The translations under genes and the position numbers were made by a program. 64,000 nt of DNA from Natrinema sp031626495 (lineage in GTDB: Archaea; Halobacteriota; Halobacteria; Halobacteriales; Natrialbaceae): contig NZ_JAMQOJ010000010.1 of the NCBI RefSeq assembly GCF_031626495.1, positions 136,997 through 200,996 on the forward strand, in the 5' to 3' direction. Under the pieces are notes generated by a model that worked only from the letters and a program-made list of their open reading frames with translations, searched no databases and was not told the DNA's origin. Shown piece by piece: positions 27,167-36,840 of the stretch. The stretch's first letter is position 1. The number at the start of each line of letters is the position of its first letter.

Positions 27167-29593
27167 TCACTCATCGTTACCTCCGGAACGTCCTCCGTCG
27201 GTGTGGGAGCCGGCTGGTCCGTCGTCGCCCCGTGTTTCCGTCAGTTCGCCGTCGCTGTGAGTCCGCATCGCGATGAGCGTCAGAATCGATATCGCGGCCA
27301 ACGCGATTACGACGAGTTCACCCAGCGTGTCGAAGCCGCGGAAGTCGACAAGGGCCACGTTGACCACGTTGTATCCGCCAGCTTCTGGAACCGCCTTCTT
27401 GGTGAAGTAGCGGGCGATGGCCGTACTGCCGTCGGGGCGCGCGCTGGTCGTGACGATGACGGTAACGAATGCGGTCACGCCGACCACCAACGAGAGGACG
27501 GCGTCGCGAACGCCCCGGCCAAGCCCGATCGCGTATGACTTGGGGATCTCCTCGATCACGAGCAGGAAGATCACGAGCACGAGCGTCTCGACGACCAGCT
27601 GGGTCAAGGCGAGATCAGGCGCGCTCGCGAGAATGTAGAAGATCGCGACCATGAACCCAAGAATTGAGAGCGTGAGCACGCCCGCGATGTGGGTCTCTGA
27701 ACGGACAACGGCGACTCCGCCGAGTACCGCAACGAGCAACACGAGCGCGATCGGAACCGTGACGTCGAGCCCGAACTCGGTCGGCGCGACGGCATCCGCC
27801 GCGACGAAGCCGACGAGCGCGAGTGTACAGGTCGCTGTCAGCGTCCACGTTGCGTACGTTCGCAGGAGGCCGTTGTGGACTGTCTCGGCGAACCACCGGC
27901 CTTCATCGGTGAGGCCGTCGACGACGACGTTGTACCACCAGTTGGCACGGACTGGCGGCGTCTGCTGCACGACCCCGCGAATGGCATCGTGAAGACGGCC
28001 GTAGAACGGAAACGCGACGAGTCCACCGCCGATCGTGACCATGCTCATTCCCACCGCCGGCGAGTACGACGTCGGAATGCCGACGTACATCTCCTGAGGG
28101 TCGCTCGCCGTCGCCTCGAGGCCGGACTGGACGATGGTGTCGACAGCAAGCTGCGGATCAACGCTAACAACCGCGGCGAGCAGCGCCAGCACGGTCGGCG
28201 GGACGAGCAGGGTGGCGGGAGGGCTAGTGATGCGGCCGAGTCCGTCCGGCCGGTCACCGAAGAACAGCGAGAGGAACCGAAGCGAGTACAGCACCGTGAA
28301 GATACTCGCAAAGACAGCAACGGCGGGATAGAGCCAGCCCAGCATCCCGACATCGTGGCTCACCTCGACGGTGGCCTCGAAAAGCAGTTCCTTCGAGTAG
28401 AAGCCGTTGAACGGCGGGATGCCGGCCATGCTGAGCGCGGCGACCGTGGTGATCACCGCTGTGACCGGCAGATCACGCCCGAGACCGCCGAGCATGTCGA
28501 TCTTACGAGTACCTGCCTCATGGGCGACGATGCCGGCGACGAGGAACAGCGCGGCCTTGAACAGCGCGTGATTGAACAGGTGGAAGACGCCGGCCTCTGC
28601 GCCGTAGACGGATGTGAAGCCGAAGGCAGCAACCATCAGGCCGAGGTGGCTCGCCGTCGAGTATGCGAGCAGTTCCTTGATGTCCGTCGCCGCGACCGCT
28701 AGCACCGCACAGACGGTCATTGTCGTCAGTCCGAGCGTCGTGAACAAAAAGAACCACTCAGGACCGATGAGCATAGGGCGGACACGCCCGACGAAGTAGA
28801 CGCCGACCTTAACCATTGTCGCGGAGTGGAGGAAGGCCGAGACTGGAGTCGGTGCTGCCATCGCATTGGGCAGCCAGAAGTGCAGCGGCACCTGTGCGGA
28901 CTTGGTCGCCGCACCGATGGCGAGCAGTCCGAGCACCGGCAGGAACAGGCCCCGCTCGCGCAGGGCGGTCTGCATCGCCTTGGGGTTCTCGAGCATCACG
29001 GCGAGATTGAACGCGGACTCAGGACCAAGGAGATTGGCTGCGACGACCGAGAGCAGGAGGAGGCCGACGAGCAGGAAGAGACCGCCACCGACAGTGATGA
29101 GCATGGCCATCCGAGCGGCGTACTTCGAAGAGTCGTCGGCAGTGTAGTAGCCGATCAGGACGAACGAACAGAGACTGGTGAGCTCCCAGAAGAGGAAGAT
29201 CGCGACCAGGTCGGCGGCCAACGCGACGCCGACGATTGAGCCCATGAAGGCGAGCAGTGCTGCGTAGTATTTGCTGAGTCCGGCTTGACCGTGCATATAC
29301 GCGGGCGAGTAGGTAAAGACAAGCGCGCCAATACCGCACGCAAGCAAGGCAAATAAGAGCGCCCAGCCGTCAACGTGAAAGCGGAGTGCGATATCGAGCG
29401 AGGGTACCCACTTAAGTGAGACGGTCCCCTCCTGTCCATATTGGGTCGCGAGCAGGCCGAACGAGGCGAGCGCGACGAAGGTTCCCGCGAACCCGGTTCC
29501 TTCGCCGAGGACGCGAAAGAACAACGGCGTAATGGCTGCGGCGGCGAACGGCAACGCGACTGCGGCGATGACTATCGCCAGGTCAGGAGACAT
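27167..29593 (-). CDS. mrpA: MrpA-type Na+/H+ antiporter large subunit
   Basis: The 808-residue protein has about 20 membrane helices. The first two-thirds is a NuoL/ND5-like core with FLFWELTSLCSFVLIGYY, ATKSAQVPLHFWLPNAM, FLHSATMVKVGVY and HALFKAALFL. The last third carries the MrpA-specific extension (ALTQLVVETLVLVIFLL) and an MrpB-like end with FRGFDTLGELVVIALAAI. MrpA works with MrpB-G to exchange cytoplasmic Na+ for external H+. Downstream on the same strand there is no mrpB-G: the next gene is the multicopper oxidase. So this gene is separated from its partners, unless they lie beyond the left edge with the MrpD-like gene. A highly acidic tail ends it. Confidence 0.9.
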   Translation of the reverse strand: MSPDLAIVIAAVALPFAAAAITPLFFRVLGEGTGFAGTFVALASFGLLATQYGQEGTVSLKWVPSLDIALRFHVDGWALLFALLACGIGALVFTYSPAYMHGQAGLSKYYAALLAFMGSIVGVALAADLVAIFLFWELTSLCSFVLIGYYTADDSSKYAARMAMLITVGGGLFLLVGLLLLSVVAANLLGPESAFNLAVMLENPKAMQTALRERGLFLPVLGLLAIGAATKSAQVPLHFWLPNAMAAPTPVSAFLHSATMVKVGVYFVGRVRPMLIGPEWFFLFTTLGLTTMTVCAVLAVAATDIKELLAYSTASHLGLMVAAFGFTSVYGAEAGVFHLFNHALFKAALFLVAGIVAHEAGTRKIDMLGGLGRDLPVTAVITTVAALSMAGIPPFNGFYSKELLFEATVEVSHDVGMLGWLYPAVAVFASIFTVLYSLRFLSLFFGDRPDGLGRITSPPATLLVPPTVLALLAAVVSVDPQLAVDTIVQSGLEATASDPQEMYVGIPTSYSPAVGMSMVTIGGGLVAFPFYGRLHDAIRGVVQQTPPVRANWWYNVVVDGLTDEGRWFAETVHNGLLRTYATWTLTATCTLALVGFVAADAVAPTEFGLDVTVPIALVLLVAVLGGVAVVRSETHIAGVLTLSILGFMVAIFYILASAPDLALTQLVVETLVLVIFLLVIEEIPKSYAIGLGRGVRDAVLSLVVGVTAFVTVIVTTSARPDGSTAIARYFTKKAVPEAGGYNVVNVALVDFRGFDTLGELVVIALAAISILTLIAMRTHSDGELTETRGDDGPAGSHTDGGRSGGNDE

Positions 29594-29766
29594 TCGGTAC
29601 GCGGTGCATAGGGCGAGACTGCCCTTAAGCGACTACCTTTCAGAAAGGCCGGTGTATCCAGAATCGATGACCCTGGCGGGAGTCGCCCGCCGCCAGCAAT
29701 TGCTCCGGCGGTGTCTTGATTCGAGAATCTAACACACTTATTCGCAAACGGCGACGAATTACCACA

Positions 29767-31364
29767 ATGAGTACCGAGACGCCCGAAACGACCGAAACTG
29801 AAGCGTTCGAGCGGGTCTACGAGACGCTTGTCGACCGAATCCTCGCCGGCGAGATCGAGCACAACGAGGTCGAGAAAGCCAAGCTCAAGGCTTGGTCGGG
29901 ATGCTCCACGTCCAAAGTGCCGAAGAAATCCGAGCTGCTGGACTACACGCCCGAAGAGCACCGCGAGACCCTCGGGACGGCGCTTCGACGCAAATCGGCT
30001 CGGACAGCCTCTGGCGTCTCGCCGGTCACGATCATGACCTCGCCAGAACGGTGTCCTCATAGGAAGTGTCTCTACTGTCCCTCAGTCCCGACTCCGAGTT
30101 CTCGTCGTCCCAGAGCTACACGGGCAAGGTGCCTGCCACCCCTGGCGGCCAGAACGATTACAATCCATACGAGCAGGTCACGCTCTGGCTCGAGTAGCTG
30201 CGCCAGATCGGCCACCCCGTCGACAAGGCCATCCTGATGGGCGGGACGATACCGCCCGCAACCATGACTACCAAGGGTCGTTTGTCAAGCGCGCTCGAGG
30301 CGATGAATGATTTCGACATCGATAAGGAGCCCGAACCGGCCGAAGGTGTCAATTTCGCGCAGGACCCGAGGAGTACGAGTGGAAGTAACTTGGGGACGTC
30401 ATCGCGGAGAACGAGACCTCGGACGTCCACAACATCGGGACGACCTTCGAGACCAAACCCGACTGGTACGGCCCCAAGTAACTCAACCGGATGCCTAAGG
30501 TCGGCGTCCAAACCGCCTACGAGCGTGTTAATCGGGAGATACACCGCGTCCACGGCGTCCCGATCGACGCCAACCAGCGACTGCGTGACTCGGCGTTCAA
30601 GGTCAGATTCCACATGATACCGGGTCAGCCCGGGTTAAGCAAAGAGATGTGTCTCGAGGACTTCCAGCGGCTCTTCGAGACCGAGCAGTGGAGGCCAAAC
30701 TACCTGAATGTCAACCCGACGCTCGTGGTGCAGGAGGCGTGACCTACGGCTGGTTGCATAGAGACAGTACGATCCCTGTCGAACTACAAGGTCACCGAGC
30801 TAATCGCCGAGATCAGGTCGATGATCTCCCGGTACATACGACTCCAGCGCGTCCAGCGAGACATCCCGGCAGGCCTCATCGACGCCGGGTCGGAAGTCAA
30901 ATTTCTGCAAACTCGCCGATCAGCGGTTGGATGAACACGGCTGGGCTGCAAGTACATCTGCTGTTGCGAGGCCGGGATAAACGATGAGGAGCCCGAAAAC
31001 GTCGACCTCAACGTACTGACCTACAAGACCTGAGGCGACACCGAACACTTCATCTTGTTCGAGGACTCCGAGAAGGGCCTGCTCATCGGCATCTGCCGAT
31101 TCCGACTCCCGAACGGCCAGTTCAACCGGAACTCGAGGACACGGCGCTGGTCTGAGAACTACACGTCTACGGCTCGAAAGTCGCCGTCGGCGGTAAAGGG
31201 GAGACCGACCAGCGCTGGAACTATGGCTGCCACCTGATGGAACGCGCCGAGGAACTCACCGATGACGTCGGTTACGACATGGTGAGCATGATCTCCAGTA
31301 GTGATGCTCGAGAGTACTATTGGGAGAAGTTCGGCGACCATCAGACGGCCGTACGTAAGCAAGT
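29767..31364 (+). pseudogene. elp3: Degenerate elp3 (radical SAM/GNAT tRNA-modification enzyme) copy
   Basis: About 1.6 kb matches a full-length archaeal Elp3 but through many frame changes. Recognisable in order are ETEAFERVYETLVDRILAGE, ELLDYTPEEHRETLG, VTIMTSPERCPHRKCLYCPS (radical SAM Cys triad region), EAMNDFDIDKEPEPAEG, VGVQTAYERVNREIHRVHGV, RDSAFKVRFHMIPGQPG, MCLEDFQRLFE, RLQRVQRDIP, and the GNAT end RAEELTDDVGYDMVS to REYYWEKFGDHQ. Elp3 modifies the wobble uridine of tRNAs. Haloarchaea normally keep it as a chromosomal single copy, so this is a dying plasmid paralogue. Substitutions accumulate over the whole length, indicating long relaxation. Confidence 0.8.
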
Positions 31365-32413
31365 GTTTGTGATTGCGTTCCTTGGCGATAGCCTCGAAGA
31401 GTCGACTTTGGACGTGGGCTTTCGCATTCACACCGTGGTCGGCCTTCCGTTTACTTCTCGGCAAATATCAAAGGTTCCACGCCAAATAAAAATTGTAATT
31501 CCATCAATATATTTAAAATTAACGGTAATCGACGCGATCGTGTTGGATACTTACAATTATCGGAATCGTTGTCAGCCCGCCCGACAGCGGCACACCGCAC
31601 TGCCTCTCGCTCGAGCGCGCCGGCACACACTGTCGGTCGTCCCTCTAGAGCGCCGTGGCGACGCGCTTGTCATCCTTATCCCTATTGCCAAGTCGTCCAA
31701 TTCAGATACGTTCTATACCATCCTGTGCTCGTTGTGCGCTCATCGCTCGACGTAACCGTTGTTTGAGTTCGGGCCGGTATCAGTGGGGACGAACTAGGAG
31801 TTTTCCTTTAGATAAAGGCTATTTTTCTAAGGGTTATTTTACTGAGCTCCACCCGACAACTCTTGAGCGATTATGATAATGGCAGGTCCGGCGGACTAGG
31901 GACAGCAGTTTCCGCCGGACGAGATCAAGGTCAGTGGGGTTACTGTGTTCCGATAATGGGATCACAGTTTCGCGGTCTGTCGCGTGCGGTAGGTCACGCG
32001 ACAATGAATATGTTCATTATGACCTATTATCAATGTCTCCCCGATTCCAACGGGCTTGGAATCGTCGCGTTTGTCATTATAACGACTATAGAACACCGCC
32101 CAAAATCCGTATCTGGCCGTCGCGGCTGCCAGCCACGTAAACCTAATAGAGTCGCTTCTGATAGGGCCATCACACGGAGATATCTGCTCGCCAAACAAAT
32201 ATCAGAGATATAGTTATTATGGCGGGCCTGCGATAACCGATGATCCTTGCAGTGTTCACTCAATCTCCATATTTTATCGTTCATAATAGTGGTGGAATCA
32301 GTAGACAATGTGCTTAATATCCCAATTGATGCAGATGCATAGCGGACCTAGTCGTGATCGTCAATCTCCCAAGATTCGATTGACTTATACTGTTTGACAA
32401 AGATCCTTGAGAT
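31365..32413. other. Long region without recognised genes; one strong hairpin
   Basis: About 1 kb of mixed, partly A/T-rich sequence after the elp3 relic. A perfect 9-bp stem (GTCCGGCGG at 31886-31894, CCGCCGGAC at 31912-31920) encloses a 17-base loop. It could be a transposon end or a terminator. The reverse frame at 31159-31464 begins with a basic stretch (MPRSKRKADHG) but I cannot assign it. No RNA gene or domain was found elsewhere. It probably contains transposon scars. Confidence 0.35.
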
Positions 32414-32617
32414 ATGAATAAGGCACTTGGTGACGCCATGGTTGTGGCAATGTTAACCCTTGGATTTCTGATGGTAACATTATATATCATAATCCCAGAT
32501 CCTGCCGGATCACCAATGTTCAATTTGATCGTTAAGGGAACTACAGGGGTCACCCTCCTCTTCACGATCACCCTCATTGGAATGGTGGTAAAAGACACAT
32601 CTCCTAGCAATTACTAA
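32414..32617 (+). CDS. Small two-helix membrane protein
   Basis: A 67-residue product with two membrane helices (residues about 8-28 and 37-59) separated by a short PDPAGSP loop, and a short basic-acidic tail. The layout matches the 61-residue protein at 42453-42638 beside the two-domain multicopper oxidase, though sequence similarity is weak. I see no motif that tells the function. Upstream are 1 kb of debris; downstream the next gene is convergent. A/T-rich bases before 32414 could hold the promoter. Confidence 0.5.
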   Translation: MNKALGDAMVVAMLTLGFLMVTLYIIIPDPAGSPMFNLIVKGTTGVTLLFTITLIGMVVKDTSPSNY

Positions 32618-32719
32618 TCCCTTGACTTTCCGTGTTGATTTCGGTCAGCAGTGTAGGGAAGATCATTATACATATAAGCCAATTAAGGCCGGTCAAATAT
32701 CAATGAGTATTTCGCGTGT

Positions 32720-33070
32720 TTAGTCTCCGTCAGCTCTGAAGGAGGAAAGGTAAGTTGGTGACTTATTTCGGAACACTACGTAGAGTAGAACGGTAGCAAT
32801 CAGAAAATCAAAACTGTGTTCGACAAGGTGATGGACGGTCATTGGTACCAAATCAAAAACAGTACCAAGCCCGACTATAGAACGAGCTACAAGCATTCCA
32901 AGTACAACCGTAATCAAGAAATAGCGGATTGTTCGTCGCCTCAAATACGCGATAAGGCCAACACCAAATAGAAGGAGTGTACCAATGACTGCAAAGACAA
33001 TTATAGCAACGAGAATGGGTGCTATCTGTGGATCAAGCCATTCTCTACTGACTGAACTAAAACCAGGCAT
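32720..33070 (-). CDS. Small four-helix haloarchaeal membrane protein
   Basis: The 116-residue protein has a short outer N-terminus and four predicted helices. Between helices 3 and 4 is MTVHHLVEHSFDFLIA with three histidines that could bind a metal or heme. Its C-terminal half is duplicated as the IS-cut remnant at 2261-2436, with near-identical residues. The family is unnamed to me. Copies near halocyanin and copper genes in this window suggest membership of the same redox gene set, which is inference. It is divergent from the membrane hydrolase-like gene at 33.2 kb. Confidence 0.7.
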   Translation of the reverse strand: MPGFSSVSREWLDPQIAPILVAIIVFAVIGTLLLFGVGLIAYLRRRTIRYFLITVVLGMLVARSIVGLGTVFDLVPMTVHHLVEHSFDFLIATVLLYVVFRNKSPTYLSSFRADGD

Positions 33071-33231
33071 TATAGATATTACCAGCTCTGTTGAGAATAC
33101 TATCTAATTTCTGTTCTCGATGGATCACTAATAGGGACCTGATCTGACGGAATCGAATTGACGGTTTGCATATGCTTATTCATGCTGGCAGGCGCTATAT
33201 AACTATTCCGTGGTCACCGCATCACTATCCT

Positions 33232-33864
33232 ATGTGGCCATGGGAACACTTGATCGTTAGCTATATTTTGTATTCGCTGATCAGTCACACCGTCTTTCGT
33301 GAGTCGCCCAGCGGACTCGATGCGCTCGCCGTTGTTCTCGCGTCAGTTCTCCCAGACCTGATCGATAAACCGCTCGCGTGGGAGTATGGCATTTTCGATG
33401 TCGGCTACGCGATCGGTCATTCAATCTTTTTTGCGGTGCCACTGGCGATCCTCGTTGGAATGATCGCAAACGTGACCGCACGGCCGCGAACCAGCCTCGC
33501 GTTTGGACTGAGCTATCTGTTACATCCCCCCGCCGACATCATAGATGCCGTGTTCCGTCAGGGTGTTCTTCTAATCGACCTCGCTTTCTGGCCGGTTACA
33601 TTGGTCGAGGGCCACCCCCCTGGTCCCAGTTTTTTCGAAGCAGTTTTTCTGCTGTTCGGTCACTACACGAGCGACTTGCTTGCGGGGAATCTCTCGGCCT
33701 ACCTGCGGATTCAGGTCGGTCTCGCCGGGTTCACGATACTCGTCTGGCTTCTCGACGGCGCGCCAGTCCTTCGGGAATGTCTGCAAGTGAGTACTCGAGC
33801 AGTCGGAGTCGTCATGGAGAGACACACAAATTCGTCGAGCCAGAACCAGCCGAACAGATGGTAG
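33232..33864 (+). CDS. Predicted membrane-bound metal-dependent hydrolase (YbcI/YdjM-like)
   Basis: ATG 33232 (MWPWEHLIVSYILYS) gives a 210-residue membrane protein. The longer frame from 33166 adds residues without family character. Features match DUF457-type membrane hydrolases: an N-terminal WEHL, SVLPDLIDKPLAW (acidic metal-binding pair) and GYAIGHSIFFAVP (His), then LLHPPADIID. Such proteins are thought to be phospholipase-like or cell-envelope enzymes, but no activity is firmly established for haloarchaeal members. It is intact and lies alone between small membrane genes and transporter debris. Confidence 0.75.
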   Translation: MWPWEHLIVSYILYSLISHTVFRESPSGLDALAVVLASVLPDLIDKPLAWEYGIFDVGYAIGHSIFFAVPLAILVGMIANVTARPRTSLAFGLSYLLHPPADIIDAVFRQGVLLIDLAFWPVTLVEGHPPGPSFFEAVFLLFGHYTSDLLAGNLSAYLRIQVGLAGFTILVWLLDGAPVLRECLQVSTRAVGVVMERHTNSSSQNQPNRW

Positions 33865-33904
33865 ATCACATGAGCATTGCGTCGTTGTCTGCCTGCTGAG
33901 TTAC

Positions 33905-34080
33905 TCCTTTAGAAAAACTCGTCGGCGATCAACAGCGACGGCCGGCGAGCCAACCTGATCGCGAGCATCGCCTGCTGGCGCATCCCGCCACCGAACTAGT
34001 GGGGATATACATCGATCTGCTCATCAGGCTGTGGAATTCTGACATCGGCCATTGGATCTAACACCTTCTTACTGATCGTT
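33905..34080 (-). pseudogene. Fragment of an oligopeptide ABC transporter ATPase
   Basis: Read on the minus strand, KVLDPMADVRIPQPDEQID leads, after one stop, to FGGGMRQQAMLAIRLARRP and SLLIADEF. This is the signature motif and Walker B of an OppD/DppD-type ATPase (normally FSGGMRQR...LLIADEPTTALD). The Walker A region and both ends are missing. It is the scar of a deleted peptide-transport operon. Confidence 0.65.
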
Positions 34081-34389
34081 CTCGATCCAGGAACTCACGC
34101 TGGCGAGCAATTCCCACCGGTCAAACGTTATCTGATTAGAACGACACTTAATATCTAGAAGGGCAATCGATTCGCCGAGAAGGTTCGACGTATCTGATAC
34201 CGCGACGTAGCATTGGGGCCAAAATCGACGAGGGATCAAAGGATAGAATTGACTATTTGGGATCGCTAATTCTTGGTAAATTGAATCATTCCTAAGCAGT
34301 GGGAATCCCCCCTGTACTCATATCCGGCCCAATGCTACTTGCTAGACAGCCACTGCCAGGATACGACCAGATAACTATAATCATCTCAA
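34081..34389. other. Intergenic region, nothing recognised
   Basis: About 310 bases between the transporter scar and the TFB gene. It is A/T-rich towards its right end (34370-34400), where the TFB promoter would lie. No gene or repeat is visible. Confidence 0.3.
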
Positions 34390-35292
34390 ATGATGTATAA
34401 TATACACACCACAGTTAGATCCCATGAGACGTCAGACCAAACAGGATCAACTGAGTCAAGTATGGTATGTCCAGAATGTGATGGACAGATCACCAGCGAT
34501 GTTGAACATGGTGAGACGACGTATAGTGAATGTGGGCTTGTCGTTGATGAGGATATGATTGATCGTGGCCCTGAGTGGCGAGCGTTTGGCGATAGAGAGC
34601 GTGTAGAGCGTAGCCGAGTTGGGGCACCGACAACCGAACTTAGACACGATAATGGCCTCAGTACGATGATTGGTTGGCGCGACAAAGATACGCACGGAAA
34701 TCAGCTCTCCTCGGAAAAACGAAAACAGATTCAACGTCTTCGAACCTGGGATAAGCGGTTCGCTACGAAGAATGCACAGGAGCGTAATCTCAAGCATGCC
34801 TTTGGCGAGATTGATCGAATGGCATCAGCACTTGTGATTCCAAAATCCTGTCGAGAAACTGTTGGTGTTATCTATCGGCGAGCCGTTGAACACGAACTAT
34901 TACCAGGCCGATCGATTGAAGGAATGTCAACAGCTAGCTTATATGCCGCTGCTCGCCAACATGGAACGCCACGTACACTGGTTGAGTTCGAGACAGTGAG
35001 CCGCGTCAAAAAGGTACGTATACAGCGGGCATATCGTTATCTGTCCCAAGAGCTCGGCTTACAACTTGAACCAGCCGATCCACTCCAGTATGTTTCGCAG
35101 TTTGCTTCGGCACTTGATGTGAGTGGGGAAGCTGAACAACTTACACGGGAATTAGTTGAGGCGGCGAAAGCAGAAGCCATACACAGCGGACAGAGTCTAG
35201 CAAGTATCGCCGCTGCAGCGCTTTATGCAGCTGCTCGACTGTCGAATGAGCAGATTACACAAGATCAGTACTTCACAAAGCCGCTTAGTTAG
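34390..35292 (+). pseudogene. TFB transcription factor, truncated by ISH3 and with a damaged zinc ribbon
   Basis: An archaeal TFIIB homologue. The likely natural start is ATG 34462 (MVCPECDGQITSDVEHG); a longer frame begins at 34390. The zinc ribbon has CPEC but the second pair reads YSEC where TFBs have Cys-x-x-Cys, so one ligand is replaced by Tyr. Next come the B-finger region DRGPEWRAF and two cyclin repeats (KHAFGEIDRMASALVIP and ASIAAAALYAAARLSNEQ). The last helices and the DNA-binding recognition helix are missing: after ITQD the frame runs into the ISH3 end at about 35267 and stops at 35292. Haloarchaea carry many TFBs; this plasmid one is probably non-functional. Confidence 0.8.
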
Positions 35293-36665
35293 AACGTCTG
35301 CTTGCTGTGAATGTGCCTAGCAAACAGCAGCAAGCAGACAGTGAAATCCACGAGGACCAGCTTCTTAACTTTCTCGTCACCGTTCTTACCGGCGCGTTTA
35401 CTCTTGACCTCAGTGAGAACACTGAAATCGACCCAGAGGACATTTTCGAGGTCCTCGTCGGCGCGACCGCCGACGGGACCTCGATCTCCTCACTCTGTAA
35501 GGAGAGCAAAGACGCTCCCTCTGCCAATGACGTCCTCTACCACCTCCGCTCCAAGTTTGACCTCGAAACTGTCGAATCTACGGGGAACACGCTTCTCCAG
35601 CAGGATATCCTTGAAACACTCCCCCAGCAGGTGGAGGTCGTTGCTGACCTCCACCTGCGACCCTACTATGGTGACAAAGACGAGACTGACGGCCTCTACT
35701 ACAGTGAGGCCAAAGCAGGAACAACTGCGTTCCATGCTTACGCCACACTCTACGCCCGCGTGAACAACAAGCGCTACACCTTGGCGGTGCGCCGTCTCAC
35801 CGACGGCGACACCGCCAGCGATATCCTCGCAGAGTTTCTAGGACTGCTCAACAACTTCGACTTCGACGTTAAAGCGGTATATCTCGACAGTGGCTTCTAC
35901 GACGGCAAGTGTCTCACATTGCTCCAAGCACACAATTTCGCGTACATCGTTCCAGTGATCAATGGGGCAGCAAGATCAAGAACGAACTCAGCACCGGTTG
36001 GAGTCGTGAGATCACTCACGATCTCACGACGTCCTACGGCGAGTACGAGTGGACCGTCGAGTTTCCAGTGATGATCGACTGTACCTACAAGAATGGTCGA
36101 TACGATGAGCACGGGGTGGCGCGTCACGGCTACGCCGTCGACGCGCCGTTTGTCGATGAACCTCGACAGGCTCGATCCCACTACAGCAAACGCTTCGGGA
36201 TCGAAGCGAGCTACCGTCTCTCCGAGTCAACGATCATCTCGACGACGACGCAAGATCCCATGAGACGGCTGTTGTTCGTTGTGCTGAGTCTCTTGCTCCA
36301 GAACGTTTGGCGGTTCCTGCACTGGAAGTATGTGGCGACGCCCCGCCGTGGCGGGCGTCGCCTCTGGTGGTGGCCCTTCGAGGAGTTCGTCGACATGGTA
36401 ACTCGGGCAGCGTGGACGGCCCTTGCGGTGCGTCGGGCCGTCCCCGCGAATCGGCCACCGGATGACCGGTTCCACCGGTAACTGGTGACCGAGCCCGCCC
36501 TGCCGATCAGTGGCAACGCTGTCGCGTCGACGGCTGAACGCCGCCGACTGCGACGACTTCCCATCTCTCGTTGTGGAGTAGATCTTCAGAGCACAATTCC
36601 GAGTTCTGGTTCGCTGGTAACTCACGTTCCAGCGTCAGTTTGCTGAGGATGCTTTGTGAGGTACT
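35267..36665 (+). mobile_element. ISH3-family insertion sequence
   Basis: About 1.4 kb, the usual length for ISH3. The left end CAGTACTTCACAAAGC and the complement of the right end CAGTACCTCACAAAGC form the inverted repeat. Inside is one frameshifted ISH3 transposase. The left end lies within the TFB gene. The right flank does not continue TFB and no 5-base duplication is visible, so sequence on the right was lost or swapped after insertion. Confidence 0.8.
35307..36483 (+). pseudogene. ISH3-family transposase with one frameshift
   Basis: The first frame (from GTG 35307) encodes SKQQQADSEIHEDQLLNFLV, VVADLHLRPYYGDKDETDG (first Asp of the DDE triad) and AVYLDSGFYDGKCLTLLQAH (second Asp). At about 35962 an AAA appears shortened to AA and the protein continues in the next frame as WGSKIKNELSTGWSREI, HYSKRFGIEASYRL (final Glu) and the usual PANRPPDDRFHR end at 36483. 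One restored base would give a full transposase, so loss of activity is recent or a read error. Confidence 0.8.
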
Positions 36666-36840
36666 GAGTCTGGGTCTGTCCGACGTGACGAGTGCAGTCA
36701 CGCCGCCACCCTTCGTCGGCGCGAAAAGACGACCCCTAAAACGCGTTACAGCGGAAAACCTCCGCTATTTCGCTCTCCGAATAGACATAATCTCGTTACC
36801 CGTCGATGGTTTCGATGATCTCCTCCGCAGTCGAACCGAT

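Noticed and set aside
27875..28702. 275-codon open frame on the plus strand
   Set aside because: Antisense of MrpA; no domain.
31886..31920. Intrinsic terminator or RNA gene
   Set aside because: The stem is strong but is not followed by a T-run and has no gene ending at it; likely a transposon scar.
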